IMG/VR virus record: IMGVR_UViG_3300025151_000227
Span: 1-27,677 of that record
Length of the DNA: 27,677 nucleotides
Strand: one strand, 5' to 3'
Source: a virus
Shown here: positions 1-10,592 of the stretch, in pieces
Numbering within the stretch: the stretch's first letter is position 1
Layout of the letters: the number at the start of each line of letters is the position of its first letter
Program-made: the position numbers and the translations under genes
The notes under the pieces: generated by a model
Seen by the model: only the letters and a program-made list of their open reading frames with translations
The model's database searches: none
Told to the model about the DNA's origin: nothing

Positions 1-3000
1 ACGCACGCCGCCCATCACACCAGTACCCCGGCGAAAGCGAACGTCTTGATTTAACACGTATTGGCGTCCGACAGGATATTGCTAATCCAAACCGTGACCC
101 CTCGGCATCCCACATCAACGCCGATTTTGCCGCAACTGGCTCAACCTACGACCCTGCACCATGGTGGTACCCTGACGAAGCGTTCGACAGTCACGACCGA
201 GGTAGCCACATGGGGTACCTACGTGCTCACATTGGTCGTGTTGTGGAAGACCTCGACGGCAATGAAGGCTTCAGTATCGTCATTCACAGTACGATTCCGG
301 GTGCAAGCAGCCGCAACTTCTGCGCATGGCTCGACAACAGTAAGGGTCAGTCCACGTACAAGCCGCAGTACCTTATTGGTCACGGTGGTCGCTTCCGCAA
401 CTTTTGGTCGCAGCCTGACGAAACGCTTGGGGAAAATATGCACCCCGCTCCGCTGCCGTTGAACAAGCACGGTCGTCCCTTCGCCCCAATTACATCACTG
501 CGAGAGTACGTGCCCCAAGAGGAACCTGATGACGCCTTCTCAAGCAACCTTGACGTTGCTGCTCGTAGTGACATCAAGAAGAACACCACGGCCCGTCGGG
601 TGTCTTCGGTCATGGGTGGTACCAACAACAACAGTGTTGCCGATGAGTCGTTTGAGGCTCAGTCCCCTGCTACGGCTCTTGTTGAAGGGCTGCGACGCGG
701 CTCAACTGCTATTGGTCGCATCAACTTTGGTGGACTTGTCGCTGCCGGGGTACCCGGTTTCGCACCAGATGCGGGTGACTTTGGCCTTGGGCGACGTGGT
801 GACACACGGTTCAACAAGAGGTACGGTAACTCAGGAAGCACGGACTACACCTCGCATGTACCAACGGCGTCAGCCAAGGAAGACGCGGTGGGAGATGCAC
901 CCCTGTACGGCTTCCGATTTGCCGACCATCGCGGTCGTGGTCATGGTGTGCGTTACGTGTACCGCACAATGGATGATGCATTTGCCAATGAATTGACCGT
1001 GCTACCTTCCACGCTTGACGATGAAATTGTTGTGTACATCAACGATAGTGACGTGTCGAGGGGTGGCTTTACCCTTGGTCATCACATGCTTGGTACAGGT
1101 GACGCTACTGGGCGTATCACACCAACGTCAAACATGACCGAAAAATCGTGGGTCGGTAACCGATGGCGTGGTGTGTACGCTGCTGATGCAGGCATTGATT
1201 GCAAGGTCACGTACAACACCGGCGATTCGTTGACCGTTGCCTTTGAAGCACCGTACACAACGAGTGCTTCAGACTACGCAAATCACCCCGACTTCCTCGG
1301 CTTCCTTGGCTTCCCGCTGACAAACGGGACCATTCAACTCACAGACCCGTACAGTGGAACCGGTGTTACTGCACACGGTTCAACCGGTAACACATTCACC
1401 TACGAAACGCGCAGTTCCAACGACGTGACGGGCACGCATACATTCTATGGTGTGACAGGTGCAGATTTTACTGTCAGTCACTTCTTCAACGGTGCTACCT
1501 TTACTGACACCGCTACAGCATTCAAGACCAACGCGAAGAAGTTTGGCTTGCTGATTACGCCTCGTTTGAACTGGACTACGTTGGTGACTGACGAAGTGCT
1601 TGCGTATGCAACGGTAGCAGCCATCAACCTCACTGACCCGAACGTTGAGCAGGGCGTTGCCGTTGATGTGCGGCATCTGTATGCAGCAGACGGTCGTACA
1701 CTCGGTGAGTGGGGTGTCGCTGAGGATGCCATCATCATTCGTGCCCACAACCCACAACGTGGTACACGCCCATTGTCTGAAATGTTCAGTGCAAGCCTGC
1801 ACCGCGACTACGGTATTCAGGCTGCACACATTGAGTTTGGTGAGTACGAGTCGTTGAAGAAGACCACCAAGGCATCGTGGAGTTTGACTGCGAGCACCAG
1901 TACACCGGTTTCGGATGCTGACATTGAAGCGTCACGTCAACTCGACGTTGGTTACATTCCTCGCACGGTGGTGCAGATTCGGACCCGTGGACGTGGGTTC
2001 CACGCAAACACCCCTACGCCCATTTTGGTTGACTCCTTCAACGACCCGGTGGACATCAGCACTTGGCGGTCAAACCTCCGTGGTACGCGCTTTTTGGCTC
2101 GACCGGGTGACCACATTCTGCCGTGCCTCAACAACTACATTTTGGAAATTGACTCCTACTCATCCAATGAGTTCAACGTCCGTACGGCGTCCAACAAACT
2201 CGGGCATGCCCTCATCCTTGCAGGTCAAGAAGACATCACGAATCCTGACCGCGTGCCATCGTTTGGTGAGCGATTGCCGTTTTATCACGACGATACAAAG
2301 TACGCATTGGTGTTCAGCAAGCAGACGCCCAGTGCAACCGGTAGTGAAACAAAGTTCACGTACACAGACCAAGAGGCAACCGCTGAATGGCAAAGTGAGT
2401 TCGGGTCAAATACCATCAACGACGATTTCTTCGTAATGCGATTTATCGGGGAGATTGACGGTTACCGTTTGCATGGTAGCGTGGACAGTGAACCTGTCAC
2501 CTATTTCCGTGGTGCGCGGGACAGTGGTGACCACAGTGTACCGTTGTACTTTGGTGGTGGATTCAGCGGCATCGTGCTTGACGTGAACGACGGTACGCAG
2601 AACGATTACTCCGACTTCTATACGCATCCCTACTCAAGCGGGCCGACAGGTACGGCGGGTATTCAACACGCCAATGAAATTTCAACCTCGTTTGCCTTGG
2701 TTGACTGTAACGCGCTGCTTGCCTTTTTCCCCGGCACTGCACTTCTCAATCAACATCGAGCAAGCATTCACCCACCTGTGTACAACAAGACCAGTGTGCT
2801 TGCAGTTGACCTTGACGGCGGTAGTGGTACTCGACACAGTAGTTTGCCGTCCCACGTCGAATCACGCTACACCGTCGGCATGGTGTACCAAAAGCCGTCA
2901 CCCCTCATCCTGCGTGTTGCTCACCCAATCGCTCGTTACGACGATGCGCAGAACTCCAAGCAAAACTACACGGCGTACATCGTCTATGGTCCCGGTCAAG

Positions 3001-6000
3001 CCTTCCCCTTCACCGAAACCACTGATGAAGATGCGGCGGTTGAGCCACACCCCGGTTATGTCGTGACGACCGGAAACACGTGGAGCAAGGTGCCCTTTGA
3101 CAAGTACCTACCAAACACCCTGACCAATGACAGGAACGACTACGGCCCACCTACCGGAACGTACCAAATCGAGCGTCACCGTCACCATTGGTTCACGAAG
3201 ATGAACTGGTCGCCCGCTGAAGGTATTCCGTACGTGGGAGCAGTGTCCAGTGGAAAGAGCCTGTGGCAGCGTCCTGAGCACGGGTACCACTTTGGTGAGC
3301 ACTTTAACACGCAAAACTCCGTCAGCAGCAACAACATTGTTGACTACGCCAAAGCCCACCCGTACAAGCATGCACCAACTCTTGGTTACGGTGCAGCCAG
3401 TCAAGCCGACTACACCTTCCACATGGACGGTGGGTATCACCCCGGCGGCTCATGGCTCGACAACCAAATGTCGTTCAACGCACCGCTTGAGCCAAGCGAC
3501 TACCGCGTGGCCAAAGAGTCTTGGAATCAAGTCAACCCCACTGCCTTCCGTGTGTCGGGCGTGCTTGCCAAGCAAATGCTTGCAGGCTCGTCGGCTGAAG
3601 AGGGTGACGACTTTGACCGCGACTTCATCATCGTTGATGCAACCCGGTGTCAGAATGGCGAAGAACTTGCAGCCGTCCTTGGACAAGCCGTGAATGAAAA
3701 TCCCGGTCGCGGGGCACTGAAGGCCATGGGTGGTACTCACCTACCTTCAATGGGCAACGCAATGCGTCAAGACCGATATGGGTGGATTGAACTTACGTTC
3801 ACTGATTATGACATTGACGGGTCAACATCAAGGACGTACGTTGAAGCATCTGGTACAAACCAAGCAACACTTGAGCAGTTGCCCGCAAGTGGGTGGATTC
3901 GTACTGACAAAAGTGGTCGAACACTCCACTCCATTGTACTACCTGCGTTTGCACCGTATCACAGTCGGGAAGTGTACAACAACAGTGGTACGTGGACTGC
4001 ACGGTTTTATCTTGCACCAAATCGAATTGAGGGTCACCCAAAGTTGGAAGACGCGCAGACGCATTCCGACAGTTCACACCCTACTGAGGCGAATGTGGAT
4101 TCCAACGCCACAAAGGTGTACGTGTGGAGCAAAGCAGGCGTGCATCGTTACAACAACGAAAACGAAAGTGCGCGTACCCACATGACTCAAGTGCATTTTG
4201 CAGGTATTGTGGACGCTATTGACCGTACGCGACCGGTCGGTGTTGTTGGGTGGTCAGGTGAGCGATACTCCTACCTAAACTCGTTGAAGGTCGGTACAGA
4301 AGGCTACGCAGCAGGCTTAGGGGCATATCACCCCAAACTGGGCTTCTCACCGTACGGAGCAGCGTCCACCGTGATGAACGGTTACGGACAGTTCCCTCAC
4401 GTATATGCGCTTGAAAACACACCTGAATCACTTGCGGGTGCGAACTACCAAGGCAACGCGGCTACGAACTACCTTGGGGGTACAGTATGGAACATTACCA
4501 CTGCCCCCGGAAGCATTTCCTACACAATGCGTAACGCTGACACCAGTGGGGCATTTGTTCAACAGGGTGAACCAGTCAACACGCAGACGTTGACCGACTT
4601 TACCATTCCTGATGCGTTGCATCACCCACAAGGTGTGTTTGGCAAAGGCTTCCTTGTGATGTCGTACGAAAGCGAATTGGCACTTGTGGCAAAGCGTGAC
4701 CGTGACGGTATCACTGCACTTGGTGATTGGCTGAGTGTTTCCTCCAAGACACGTGCGGGAGTTGCAGCCGCTACTGCCATCACTTTTGCAGGCACGGTTC
4801 AGTGGGACGAGCGCATTCACGGTGCTGAACGGTACTATGCACCCGCTACTGCCGGACCCAACGTGGAGGCCCTGATTGGTTCAGGTACGGCAACACCGAC
4901 TGGTGACCTTATCACGTCTGAGTACACGTTGCACAGTGCAATCACAAACGACAACAATCTGTTCAACGCTACCCCGGCGGCAGCAAAGATTGGTGACTTG
5001 TTCTTTGACTACGACGAAAGCCCCGGCTCCGGTATTCTCAGTAGCGTGACCGAGGTTGAGCGCAACCTACTGCTTGGCCTTAAGACGGCGGCATCAAGCA
5101 GTGACTTTGACAACAAACACGACGACCTGACCTATTGGCTCCCAAGCGTCAACGGGTACAAGTCATTGGGTAACACACCAGTGCGCAACTTCAGCGTCGA
5201 GCACGTGGTGTGGAAGCGTATGGACGGTGGCAACCTTTCGCTACCTGCACTCAACGCGCGTGGGCTTGGCTCGGTGCCCTTTGTCACGCGAGTCAACAGT
5301 GGCACTGCATACCTGACTGGTGAGAAACTGTACGGCAACGTGCGGTTCACGTTTGAAACTACGAACAGTAGCATGTTCCCCATCATTCAGGCTCAAGAGT
5401 TGGCACACCCACAGATTGCGGCTCGTCACCCTGAAGAACTGCGTAACGTACTCATCATCCCCAACGAAGAGGTACAGTTCGCCGCCATTGAGGTTGAGGA
5501 CGACACTGGACAGGTACACACCGTTGAGGGTGGCTCACCCTTCGGCACCATCATTCGTGGCTTCCGCAAGGTGTCCAACCGTGCATCTGAGGGACTTTCA
5601 CCCGCCATTGCAGGCAGCGGCGTGGAGCCGAACCTCAAGGTGCGCTTGCCTGACCCCAACACCATTCCGGGTAACATCATCGTCCGCAGTGGGTTTGACC
5701 GCATTCAAGCGTATCAGACTGAAACAATGGGTAGCGGTGGTATGCTCCGACCTGACCTTGGTACTGACATGAAACACCTGTGGACCACCGAAACCAGTGC
5801 GCCACGCACCTACCCCACCGGTCCCGACCATCAGTGGGAGCACATCTCTCAGGGTGCAGGTGAGGGTGGGTTCCCTGACCCAACGTTTGCCGGATGGGAA
5901 GAGGCCACGAGTAACGCACCACTGGAAACCTCGTATGAGTTGCATGACCGTACCCTCTTCTTCCACGTGACCAAGTGCGGTAACACGCACACACATAAGC

Positions 6001-9000
6001 ACCCAACACACTACGACCACACCAACGGTGTGCAGAACAGTAACCTCACGGGTGTGTCCTATTCAGGCAGCACGCTTACAGTCAGTGCCACTGTTGACGC
6101 TGCTCTCTTCTCCACGGCGTTTGGTGACGAGGAGGCTGCTGATAACCGCCGCTTCCTGCGACTGTACAATCCCACAACCGACCGGGGTGGTGTAGCCTCC
6201 TTTACGGGCATTAGCGGTGCTACATTCACAGGGTGTGTTGGAGATGCAGACTTTGATGAGTTGGTGAAGACGAGCATCACCTCACTCAAGGTCGTACCGT
6301 CGTACTACATTCCCGCAGGCAGCACCCGCTTTTTTGCATCCCGCCGTCTGCGTGACCACTCGGAAATCAGCGGCAACAGTCCTGACGCCATGCACACGAT
6401 GTACTACCAAGGCGTTTCCGCTGCAACGAACGCGCACGCCATCTTGAGCAAACCGAAACTGACTCCGATGGCAGTGCCTCGTATGGGTCACCACTTCGTC
6501 ACCCCAACCATGGGTATGCTACCGGGACACTGGGCGCACCCTGCGTACCAAGGACTGTACAACAAACATCGAGCCATTCGTGCATCGTCACACAAGTTTG
6601 CTGAGCAGACGCTCTTGGAAGAAGTAGGGCTTACCACGCTGCGGGCGGACATTGCATCCTCGGTGACCGACCAGTTCAACAACTACGACCCGCAATTGGT
6701 CTTCGGTTCACTGTCCGCTACACCATCAGGACCAAGCGACATTCACGGCGGTGCGTTCACTTTGATGTTTGAGTCCAAGGTAAGGGCTGATGGTTACGGT
6801 GTACTGGCGTCAGAAGGGCAAGCCGGGGTCATCAACAGTAAGGGTGGGCATAGCATCGTCTTGGAGGCGGCTGCTACCTACACCTTGTCCAATCATTTCC
6901 CTGACCCTGCTGAGGTTGGCTCGTACCAAATTGTCATTCAACCCAACATGCACAAATCACAACTCATTGGTTATCATCAAAACAATTCAGACGGGAAGGG
7001 GTTGCCTGACGGGAGTGTGGCAGAACTGACCAATCAACAAGTTGCGTTGGTTGTGGGTATCAAAGAAGCAGACAGTACCCGTGGTGCTCGGGTGCTTGTG
7101 TTGGCAGAAGCCACCTCAGCAGACGTGCGCGGTTGTGAGGTGTTCATCAATGAGGTCATGCTTGACCATGACCCGGACCACGGCAGTCAATTCACAAACA
7201 TTCCACCGTTGTTGTTGTACAACCCACTGGGTGTACAGTCCACTGAAACTCCTGCGTTTGTCCGCCACACCCTGCCCTATCATCCCGGTATGTTTGTGGA
7301 TGCTACACCGGGTTTCACCACCAACATTCCATGGTGGAGCATCGTGCATCGAAACGGGCCGTCACACGCAACATCGGTAGGTTTCCGTCATCTTAACCAC
7401 CATCGGTTTGACAACTACTACGAGTTCATTCGTGCAGGTGCAGGTAGCGTTGGTGTGCAACTGACGCTTGCGGGTTACCCAAGTCAACACCCGGACATTT
7501 ACTCCAAGGTGTTTGACCTTACCAGTCTCAATCCAGTAGCAACCGCTACTTCTGCTACCTCGTCTGCAATTACAGTTGCAGACGCCCGTATGTGGCCACA
7601 ACGCTCGTACTACAATCAACTGGTTGAGTACGTGGATGCCAACGGTATTCGACGTACCAACAAAATTGCAAACGTAACCTCCACTTCAATTGGTCTTGAT
7701 ACCGCACCAAGTGCATTCCACAGTAACATCACCAACGGTACCAAGGTCCGCCTCACCCGCGCATACGGTACGTTCCACGCAGGCTCAGTCTTCCTTGATT
7801 CCAAGTCAAGCATGATTACGCGCATGCTACCGCAGGTGTTGCAGGGTAGTCGGGACACCAACAGTTTGCACGTTCCTGATGCATTCTTGTGCATGTGGCA
7901 TCCAAACCTTGGACGACCATACACGTTTTACTCCGATTCAACACGTACTTTCCTCAACCCCGCAAGTGACCGGGCGGTGGACAACAAACCGTACAACTCA
8001 ATGCCTGAGCATTTTGAAACATTCCACTACCACGATGCACCGTACTTTGCGAGCGTAGGGCCTTTTGGTCTTGGAATGAAGACACCAAATCCGGTCCTAC
8101 CGCTAAGGTGGAAAATTGGCTCTTCTGTTGGGGATGCCCGCACAGTACAATCAATTGACACCGCTGCAAAAAGAATTACAACCAATTCCAATTCTTCGGC
8201 CACCAATGCGCTATCTTCCGGTGATGTCATTTCAATTGCAGGCCGTTTGTACACAGTAAGCAGTGACTCAATTTTCACTGGTAATATTGTTGTCAATCAA
8301 GCCATTGATGCGGAGATTGCGACCGGAACTGCGGTTTTCACAGGTGGTATTGGAGATGTGGTTGCTGCCGGTAGTTTGGACTCCTACTTTACCCCTCAAG
8401 GCTCAACGGGTACAGACACCACGCAAGTTACACTCAACAATTACTGGCCATGTGGTAGTCGCGGTGGACCATTGGTCAGCCGTCTTGACGGGTATGGGTT
8501 TGCAGCAAGTTCGTGGACGTACACTCCGAACTACGGGTACGACAGAAGGCAATGGATAGACCAAGACGATGATGGGTCATACGCAGTGAGCAGTGGTATC
8601 ACCAGTCAAGATTACGAAGGTGTGTCAAACCCAACAAGGGCGTTGCCTTTCGGCTACCGCTTCGGTTTGCGCCAACCGTACAACAGACCGCAGTGGTCGA
8701 GATACGGCATGGCGTACTTCCGCGATACAACCCTCGCCGGTTGGATTCCTGAATACGCTCCGTACGTACAGGCTGACTCGCAGACGTGGCCAAAGGCAGA
8801 TTTCAGCAGCGCGGCTACATATCCTGCAACCTACGTAGGTGTCATGGAACGTCAAACCAATTTCAGCGGTATGCTTGGGGTGGACATGGCTGAGCGTCAA
8901 GTGCGGTACAGTGACGGTATGCGCATGACGCGCTCGTTTGGCGCTCCTGTACGCACGCTACGCAATCAGTCCACTGTCATTCGTGATTGGTGGGGTGACG

Positions 9001-10592
9001 ACAACGGCAAGGACTTGGAGCGCATTGACGAGGCCGTGATGTACTACATGGTGGATTGGTGGGGTAACACCCGTGGTGAGGAAGTACGGCGCTTTCCTGT
9101 GCGCTCATTCGGCATCAGACCCGCGTGGGATGCAGGTGACGCATATGACCCCGGACGCAACACCGATGCTACCCCGTACGAGCGACTGTACAACAGTGGT
9201 AGCCCCCTTGTCAACCTCAAGGGCATTGTCGGCTCAGGCTCAAGCAACATCTCATTGTCCACCGGTGTGACTATTCCACGCTTTGGTGGACGACAGAACA
9301 CGTCAAACAACAACAATGCAAACACGTTGGTGGACTTGTTCATGCCCGCTACCGCGATGCGCGTTGGGGACATGGGTAACGGTCGCGGTGTGCGCTACCC
9401 CACGCAGTTTAACGAGGACCGGCTGACTGCGTTGAATGAGGCTGATTACACGACCGGTGTGGTCCTGTCCCACCACACGGCTGAGCCGGTGTTTGGTGAC
9501 GGGTTTATTCGCGCTCGCAACGACACGCTTGCACTCGATGAGGTGCCGCGTGGTATCAGTGCTCGACTTGAGATTGATGAGGGTGGGCTGCTTAAGCCTG
9601 AAGCGGTCGTTAGCAGCCGTGTTGAAACTGTCACTGGCTCGACCAAGCATACCGACGCAGTGTCCCGTTCTGCTCCACGTATTGGGCTTGACACAGAAAA
9701 CATCGAAGGCGTGGACGACAACCTCATCGCACTCAACACCGAAGCACACAGTCTGCACGCCGACCGTGGCGTTGGGCAGCGCGTGGTGCTTGTTGGTGGT
9801 CTGACCGCAGGCTCGCAAACCATTGGTGACCTTGACTACAAGACGCTTAACTTTGGTAGTCAGCCTGTTGGTGGTGCGGCTCGCTTCAGTCATACGTCTA
9901 ATTTCAACCCACTTGGTGGTACGTATGTGGCTGAAACCCGCAACTTCCTTGCCCCGGTCAGCGACCTTGGATGGGGTGCAGTGAGCGGCAAGGCTGCTAA
10001 CCCGTATGCTACGAGTACGTTTAGCAGCGCATCAGCACAGACCAATTTCACGGATAAGACCATCTCGTTCCTTTTGCGCCCAGTGCGTCTGCTTGACGAC
10101 CAACACGTTGAGATGTTCCGCCCCAACAACAATTTGCACAGTGGTAGCCCACAGTACGGGTCAAACTACTTCTCCGCAACCGGTGGTGGGAAGTACGGTC
10201 TGTTCGCGTACGACATGCCATCCGGTCGTGCTGCTGATGGCAACTACATCAGGGCAACGAATCCCGACACAAATCCACCGTATGCCCCGGCTTACTACAT
10301 GAACATCGGCAGTAGTGACAGTAATCCGGCAAGCAAAGGTCCGAACCTTGGCGGTACGCACAACATGAGTACGTCACTTGACAACGATGTAACGCGCGTC
10401 GTGATGAGTGAAAACACCCTGCAACACCACCGCAGTGACGCATCACGTAGGCGCACAAGCGCAGAAACCGACGATGCCGAACGTCGTGCTGATTACTCGG
10501 TGAAACCACGGTTCAGTCAATCCCTCCACCCGAAGGGGCATAAAGGAGATGTGGACTACGGAACATCAGACCACTCGGGTGATGGCGCATGA
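1..10592 (+). CDS. Giant virion structural protein, 5' end missing
   Basis: One reading frame is open from base 3 to the TGA at 10590-10592, giving at least 3529 residues. There is no in-frame stop before the left edge, so the ATG at 210 is only the first internal methionine and the true start lies outside the window. I recognise no enzyme motif. The protein is rich in Gly, Tyr, His, Asn, Ser and Thr, poor in Cys, and looks beta-rich and modular, like tail or surface proteins. Three modules of about 80 residues with a common layout lie at 6045-6308, 7530-7775 and 8133-8381. The C-terminal 60 residues are charged, with clusters of Arg, Asp and His. It is the first visible gene of the structural operon and overlaps the next gene by ATGA. 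A virion role (tail, baseplate or surface adhesin) is inferred from size, composition and neighbours. Arg codons are almost all CGN. Confidence 0.8.
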   Translation, partial: ARRPSHQYPGESERLDLTRIGVRQDIANPNRDPSASHINADFAATGSTYDPAPWWYPDEAFDSHDRGSHMGYLRAHIGRVVEDLDGNEGFSIVIHSTIPGASSRNFCAWLDNSKGQSTYKPQYLIGHGGRFRNFWSQPDETLGENMHPAPLPLNKHGRPFAPITSLREYVPQEEPDDAFSSNLDVAARSDIKKNTTARRVSSVMGGTNNNSVADESFEAQSPATALVEGLRRGSTAIGRINFGGLVAAGVPGFAPDAGDFGLGRRGDTRFNKRYGNSGSTDYTSHVPTASAKEDAVGDAPLYGFRFADHRGRGHGVRYVYRTMDDAFANELTVLPSTLDDEIVVYINDSDVSRGGFTLGHHMLGTGDATGRITPTSNMTEKSWVGNRWRGVYAADAGIDCKVTYNTGDSLTVAFEAPYTTSASDYANHPDFLGFLGFPLTNGTIQLTDPYSGTGVTAHGSTGNTFTYETRSSNDVTGTHTFYGVTGADFTVSHFFNGATFTDTATAFKTNAKKFGLLITPRLNWTTLVTDEVLAYATVAAINLTDPNVEQGVAVDVRHLYAADGRTLGEWGVAEDAIIIRAHNPQRGTRPLSEMFSASLHRDYGIQAAHIEFGEYESLKKTTKASWSLTASTSTPVSDADIEASRQLDVGYIPRTVVQIRTRGRGFHANTPTPILVDSFNDPVDISTWRSNLRGTRFLARPGDHILPCLNNYILEIDSYSSNEFNVRTASNKLGHALILAGQEDITNPDRVPSFGERLPFYHDDTKYALVFSKQTPSATGSETKFTYTDQEATAEWQSEFGSNTINDDFFVMRFIGEIDGYRLHGSVDSEPVTYFRGARDSGDHSVPLYFGGGFSGIVLDVNDGTQNDYSDFYTHPYSSGPTGTAGIQHANEISTSFALVDCNALLAFFPGTALLNQHRASIHPPVYNKTSVLAVDLDGGSGTRHSSLPSHVESRYTVGMVYQKPSPLILRVAHPIARYDDAQNSKQNYTAYIVYGPGQAFPFTETTDEDAAVEPHPGYVVTTGNTWSKVPFDKYLPNTLTNDRNDYGPPTGTYQIERHRHHWFTKMNWSPAEGIPYVGAVSSGKSLWQRPEHGYHFGEHFNTQNSVSSNNIVDYAKAHPYKHAPTLGYGAASQADYTFHMDGGYHPGGSWLDNQMSFNAPLEPSDYRVAKESWNQVNPTAFRVSGVLAKQMLAGSSAEEGDDFDRDFIIVDATRCQNGEELAAVLGQAVNENPGRGALKAMGGTHLPSMGNAMRQDRYGWIELTFTDYDIDGSTSRTYVEASGTNQATLEQLPASGWIRTDKSGRTLHSIVLPAFAPYHSREVYNNSGTWTARFYLAPNRIEGHPKLEDAQTHSDSSHPTEANVDSNATKVYVWSKAGVHRYNNENESARTHMTQVHFAGIVDAIDRTRPVGVVGWSGERYSYLNSLKVGTEGYAAGLGAYHPKLGFSPYGAASTVMNGYGQFPHVYALENTPESLAGANYQGNAATNYLGGTVWNITTAPGSISYTMRNADTSGAFVQQGEPVNTQTLTDFTIPDALHHPQGVFGKGFLVMSYESELALVAKRDRDGITALGDWLSVSSKTRAGVAAATAITFAGTVQWDERIHGAERYYAPATAGPNVEALIGSGTATPTGDLITSEYTLHSAITNDNNLFNATPAAAKIGDLFFDYDESPGSGILSSVTEVERNLLLGLKTAASSSDFDNKHDDLTYWLPSVNGYKSLGNTPVRNFSVEHVVWKRMDGGNLSLPALNARGLGSVPFVTRVNSGTAYLTGEKLYGNVRFTFETTNSSMFPIIQAQELAHPQIAARHPEELRNVLIIPNEEVQFAAIEVEDDTGQVHTVEGGSPFGTIIRGFRKVSNRASEGLSPAIAGSGVEPNLKVRLPDPNTIPGNIIVRSGFDRIQAYQTETMGSGGMLRPDLGTDMKHLWTTETSAPRTYPTGPDHQWEHISQGAGEGGFPDPTFAGWEEATSNAPLETSYELHDRTLFFHVTKCGNTHTHKHPTHYDHTNGVQNSNLTGVSYSGSTLTVSATVDAALFSTAFGDEEAADNRRFLRLYNPTTDRGGVASFTGISGATFTGCVGDADFDELVKTSITSLKVVPSYYIPAGSTRFFASRRLRDHSEISGNSPDAMHTMYYQGVSAATNAHAILSKPKLTPMAVPRMGHHFVTPTMGMLPGHWAHPAYQGLYNKHRAIRASSHKFAEQTLLEEVGLTTLRADIASSVTDQFNNYDPQLVFGSLSATPSGPSDIHGGAFTLMFESKVRADGYGVLASEGQAGVINSKGGHSIVLEAAATYTLSNHFPDPAEVGSYQIVIQPNMHKSQLIGYHQNNSDGKGLPDGSVAELTNQQVALVVGIKEADSTRGARVLVLAEATSADVRGCEVFINEVMLDHDPDHGSQFTNIPPLLLYNPLGVQSTETPAFVRHTLPYHPGMFVDATPGFTTNIPWWSIVHRNGPSHATSVGFRHLNHHRFDNYYEFIRAGAGSVGVQLTLAGYPSQHPDIYSKVFDLTSLNPVATATSATSSAITVADARMWPQRSYYNQLVEYVDANGIRRTNKIANVTSTSIGLDTAPSAFHSNITNGTKVRLTRAYGTFHAGSVFLDSKSSMITRMLPQVLQGSRDTNSLHVPDAFLCMWHPNLGRPYTFYSDSTRTFLNPASDRAVDNKPYNSMPEHFETFHYHDAPYFASVGPFGLGMKTPNPVLPLRWKIGSSVGDARTVQSIDTAAKRITTNSNSSATNALSSGDVISIAGRLYTVSSDSIFTGNIVVNQAIDAEIATGTAVFTGGIGDVVAAGSLDSYFTPQGSTGTDTTQVTLNNYWPCGSRGGPLVSRLDGYGFAASSWTYTPNYGYDRRQWIDQDDDGSYAVSSGITSQDYEGVSNPTRALPFGYRFGLRQPYNRPQWSRYGMAYFRDTTLAGWIPEYAPYVQADSQTWPKADFSSAATYPATYVGVMERQTNFSGMLGVDMAERQVRYSDGMRMTRSFGAPVRTLRNQSTVIRDWWGDDNGKDLERIDEAVMYYMVDWWGNTRGEEVRRFPVRSFGIRPAWDAGDAYDPGRNTDATPYERLYNSGSPLVNLKGIVGSGSSNISLSTGVTIPRFGGRQNTSNNNNANTLVDLFMPATAMRVGDMGNGRGVRYPTQFNEDRLTALNEADYTTGVVLSHHTAEPVFGDGFIRARNDTLALDEVPRGISARLEIDEGGLLKPEAVVSSRVETVTGSTKHTDAVSRSAPRIGLDTENIEGVDDNLIALNTEAHSLHADRGVGQRVVLVGGLTAGSQTIGDLDYKTLNFGSQPVGGAARFSHTSNFNPLGGTYVAETRNFLAPVSDLGWGAVSGKAANPYATSTFSSASAQTNFTDKTISFLLRPVRLLDDQHVEMFRPNNNLHSGSPQYGSNYFSATGGGKYGLFAYDMPSGRAADGNYIRATNPDTNPPYAPAYYMNIGSSDSNPASKGPNLGGTHNMSTSLDNDVTRVVMSENTLQHHRSDASRRRTSAETDDAERRADYSVKPRFSQSLHPKGHKGDVDYGTSDHSGDGA
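6045..6308 (+). repeat. Beta module 1 inside the giant protein
   Basis: This segment of about 88 residues starts with a Ser/Thr-rich strand (SGSTLTVSATV). A middle part leads into ASFTGISGATFTGC, and it closes with a strand ending KVVPSYY. The FTGISGATFTG signature resembles the YTG-x-x-G-x-T-L-T-G turn I know from phage fibre modules. Its layout matches the segments at 7530-7775 and 8133-8381. The similarity was judged by eye and the boundaries are approximate. Confidence 0.4.
7530..7775 (+). repeat. Beta module 2 inside the giant protein
   Basis: This segment of about 82 residues opens with a Thr/Ala/Ser-rich stretch (ATSATSSAITVADA). It continues with a VEYVDANGIRRTNKIANVTST centre and closes with NGTKVRLTRAY. 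The order of elements is the same as in modules 1 and 3: a low-complexity Ser/Thr lead, a first strand pair, an IANVTSTSI-like middle strand and a closing G-T-x-V strand. Direct residue identity is low, so homology is inferred. Confidence 0.35.
8133..8381 (+). repeat. Beta module 3 inside the giant protein, AT-rich
   Basis: This segment of about 83 residues has a Ser/Asn-rich lead, a SGDVISIAGRLYTVSSDSIF core and a TGTAVFTGGIGDVV closing strand. Its codons differ visibly from the flanks, with more AAA, ATT, AAT and TCA, so the DNA is locally AT-richer. That fits a later insertion of this module into the giant gene. The layout is shared with the modules at 6045 and 7530. Boundaries are approximate. 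Confidence 0.4.

Noticed and set aside
210-212. ATG at 210 as the start of the giant gene
   Set aside because: The same frame is open upstream to base 3 with similar composition, so this is an internal methionine of a gene that begins outside the window.
61-462. 133-codon + strand ORF overlapping the giant gene
   Set aside because: Low-complexity Thr/Arg-rich translation in a shifted frame of the giant gene, with no motif and no good ribosome binding site.
9303-9893. 196-codon minus-strand ORF opposite the giant gene
   Set aside because: Reverse-frame shadow with no motif and no operon neighbours on that strand.
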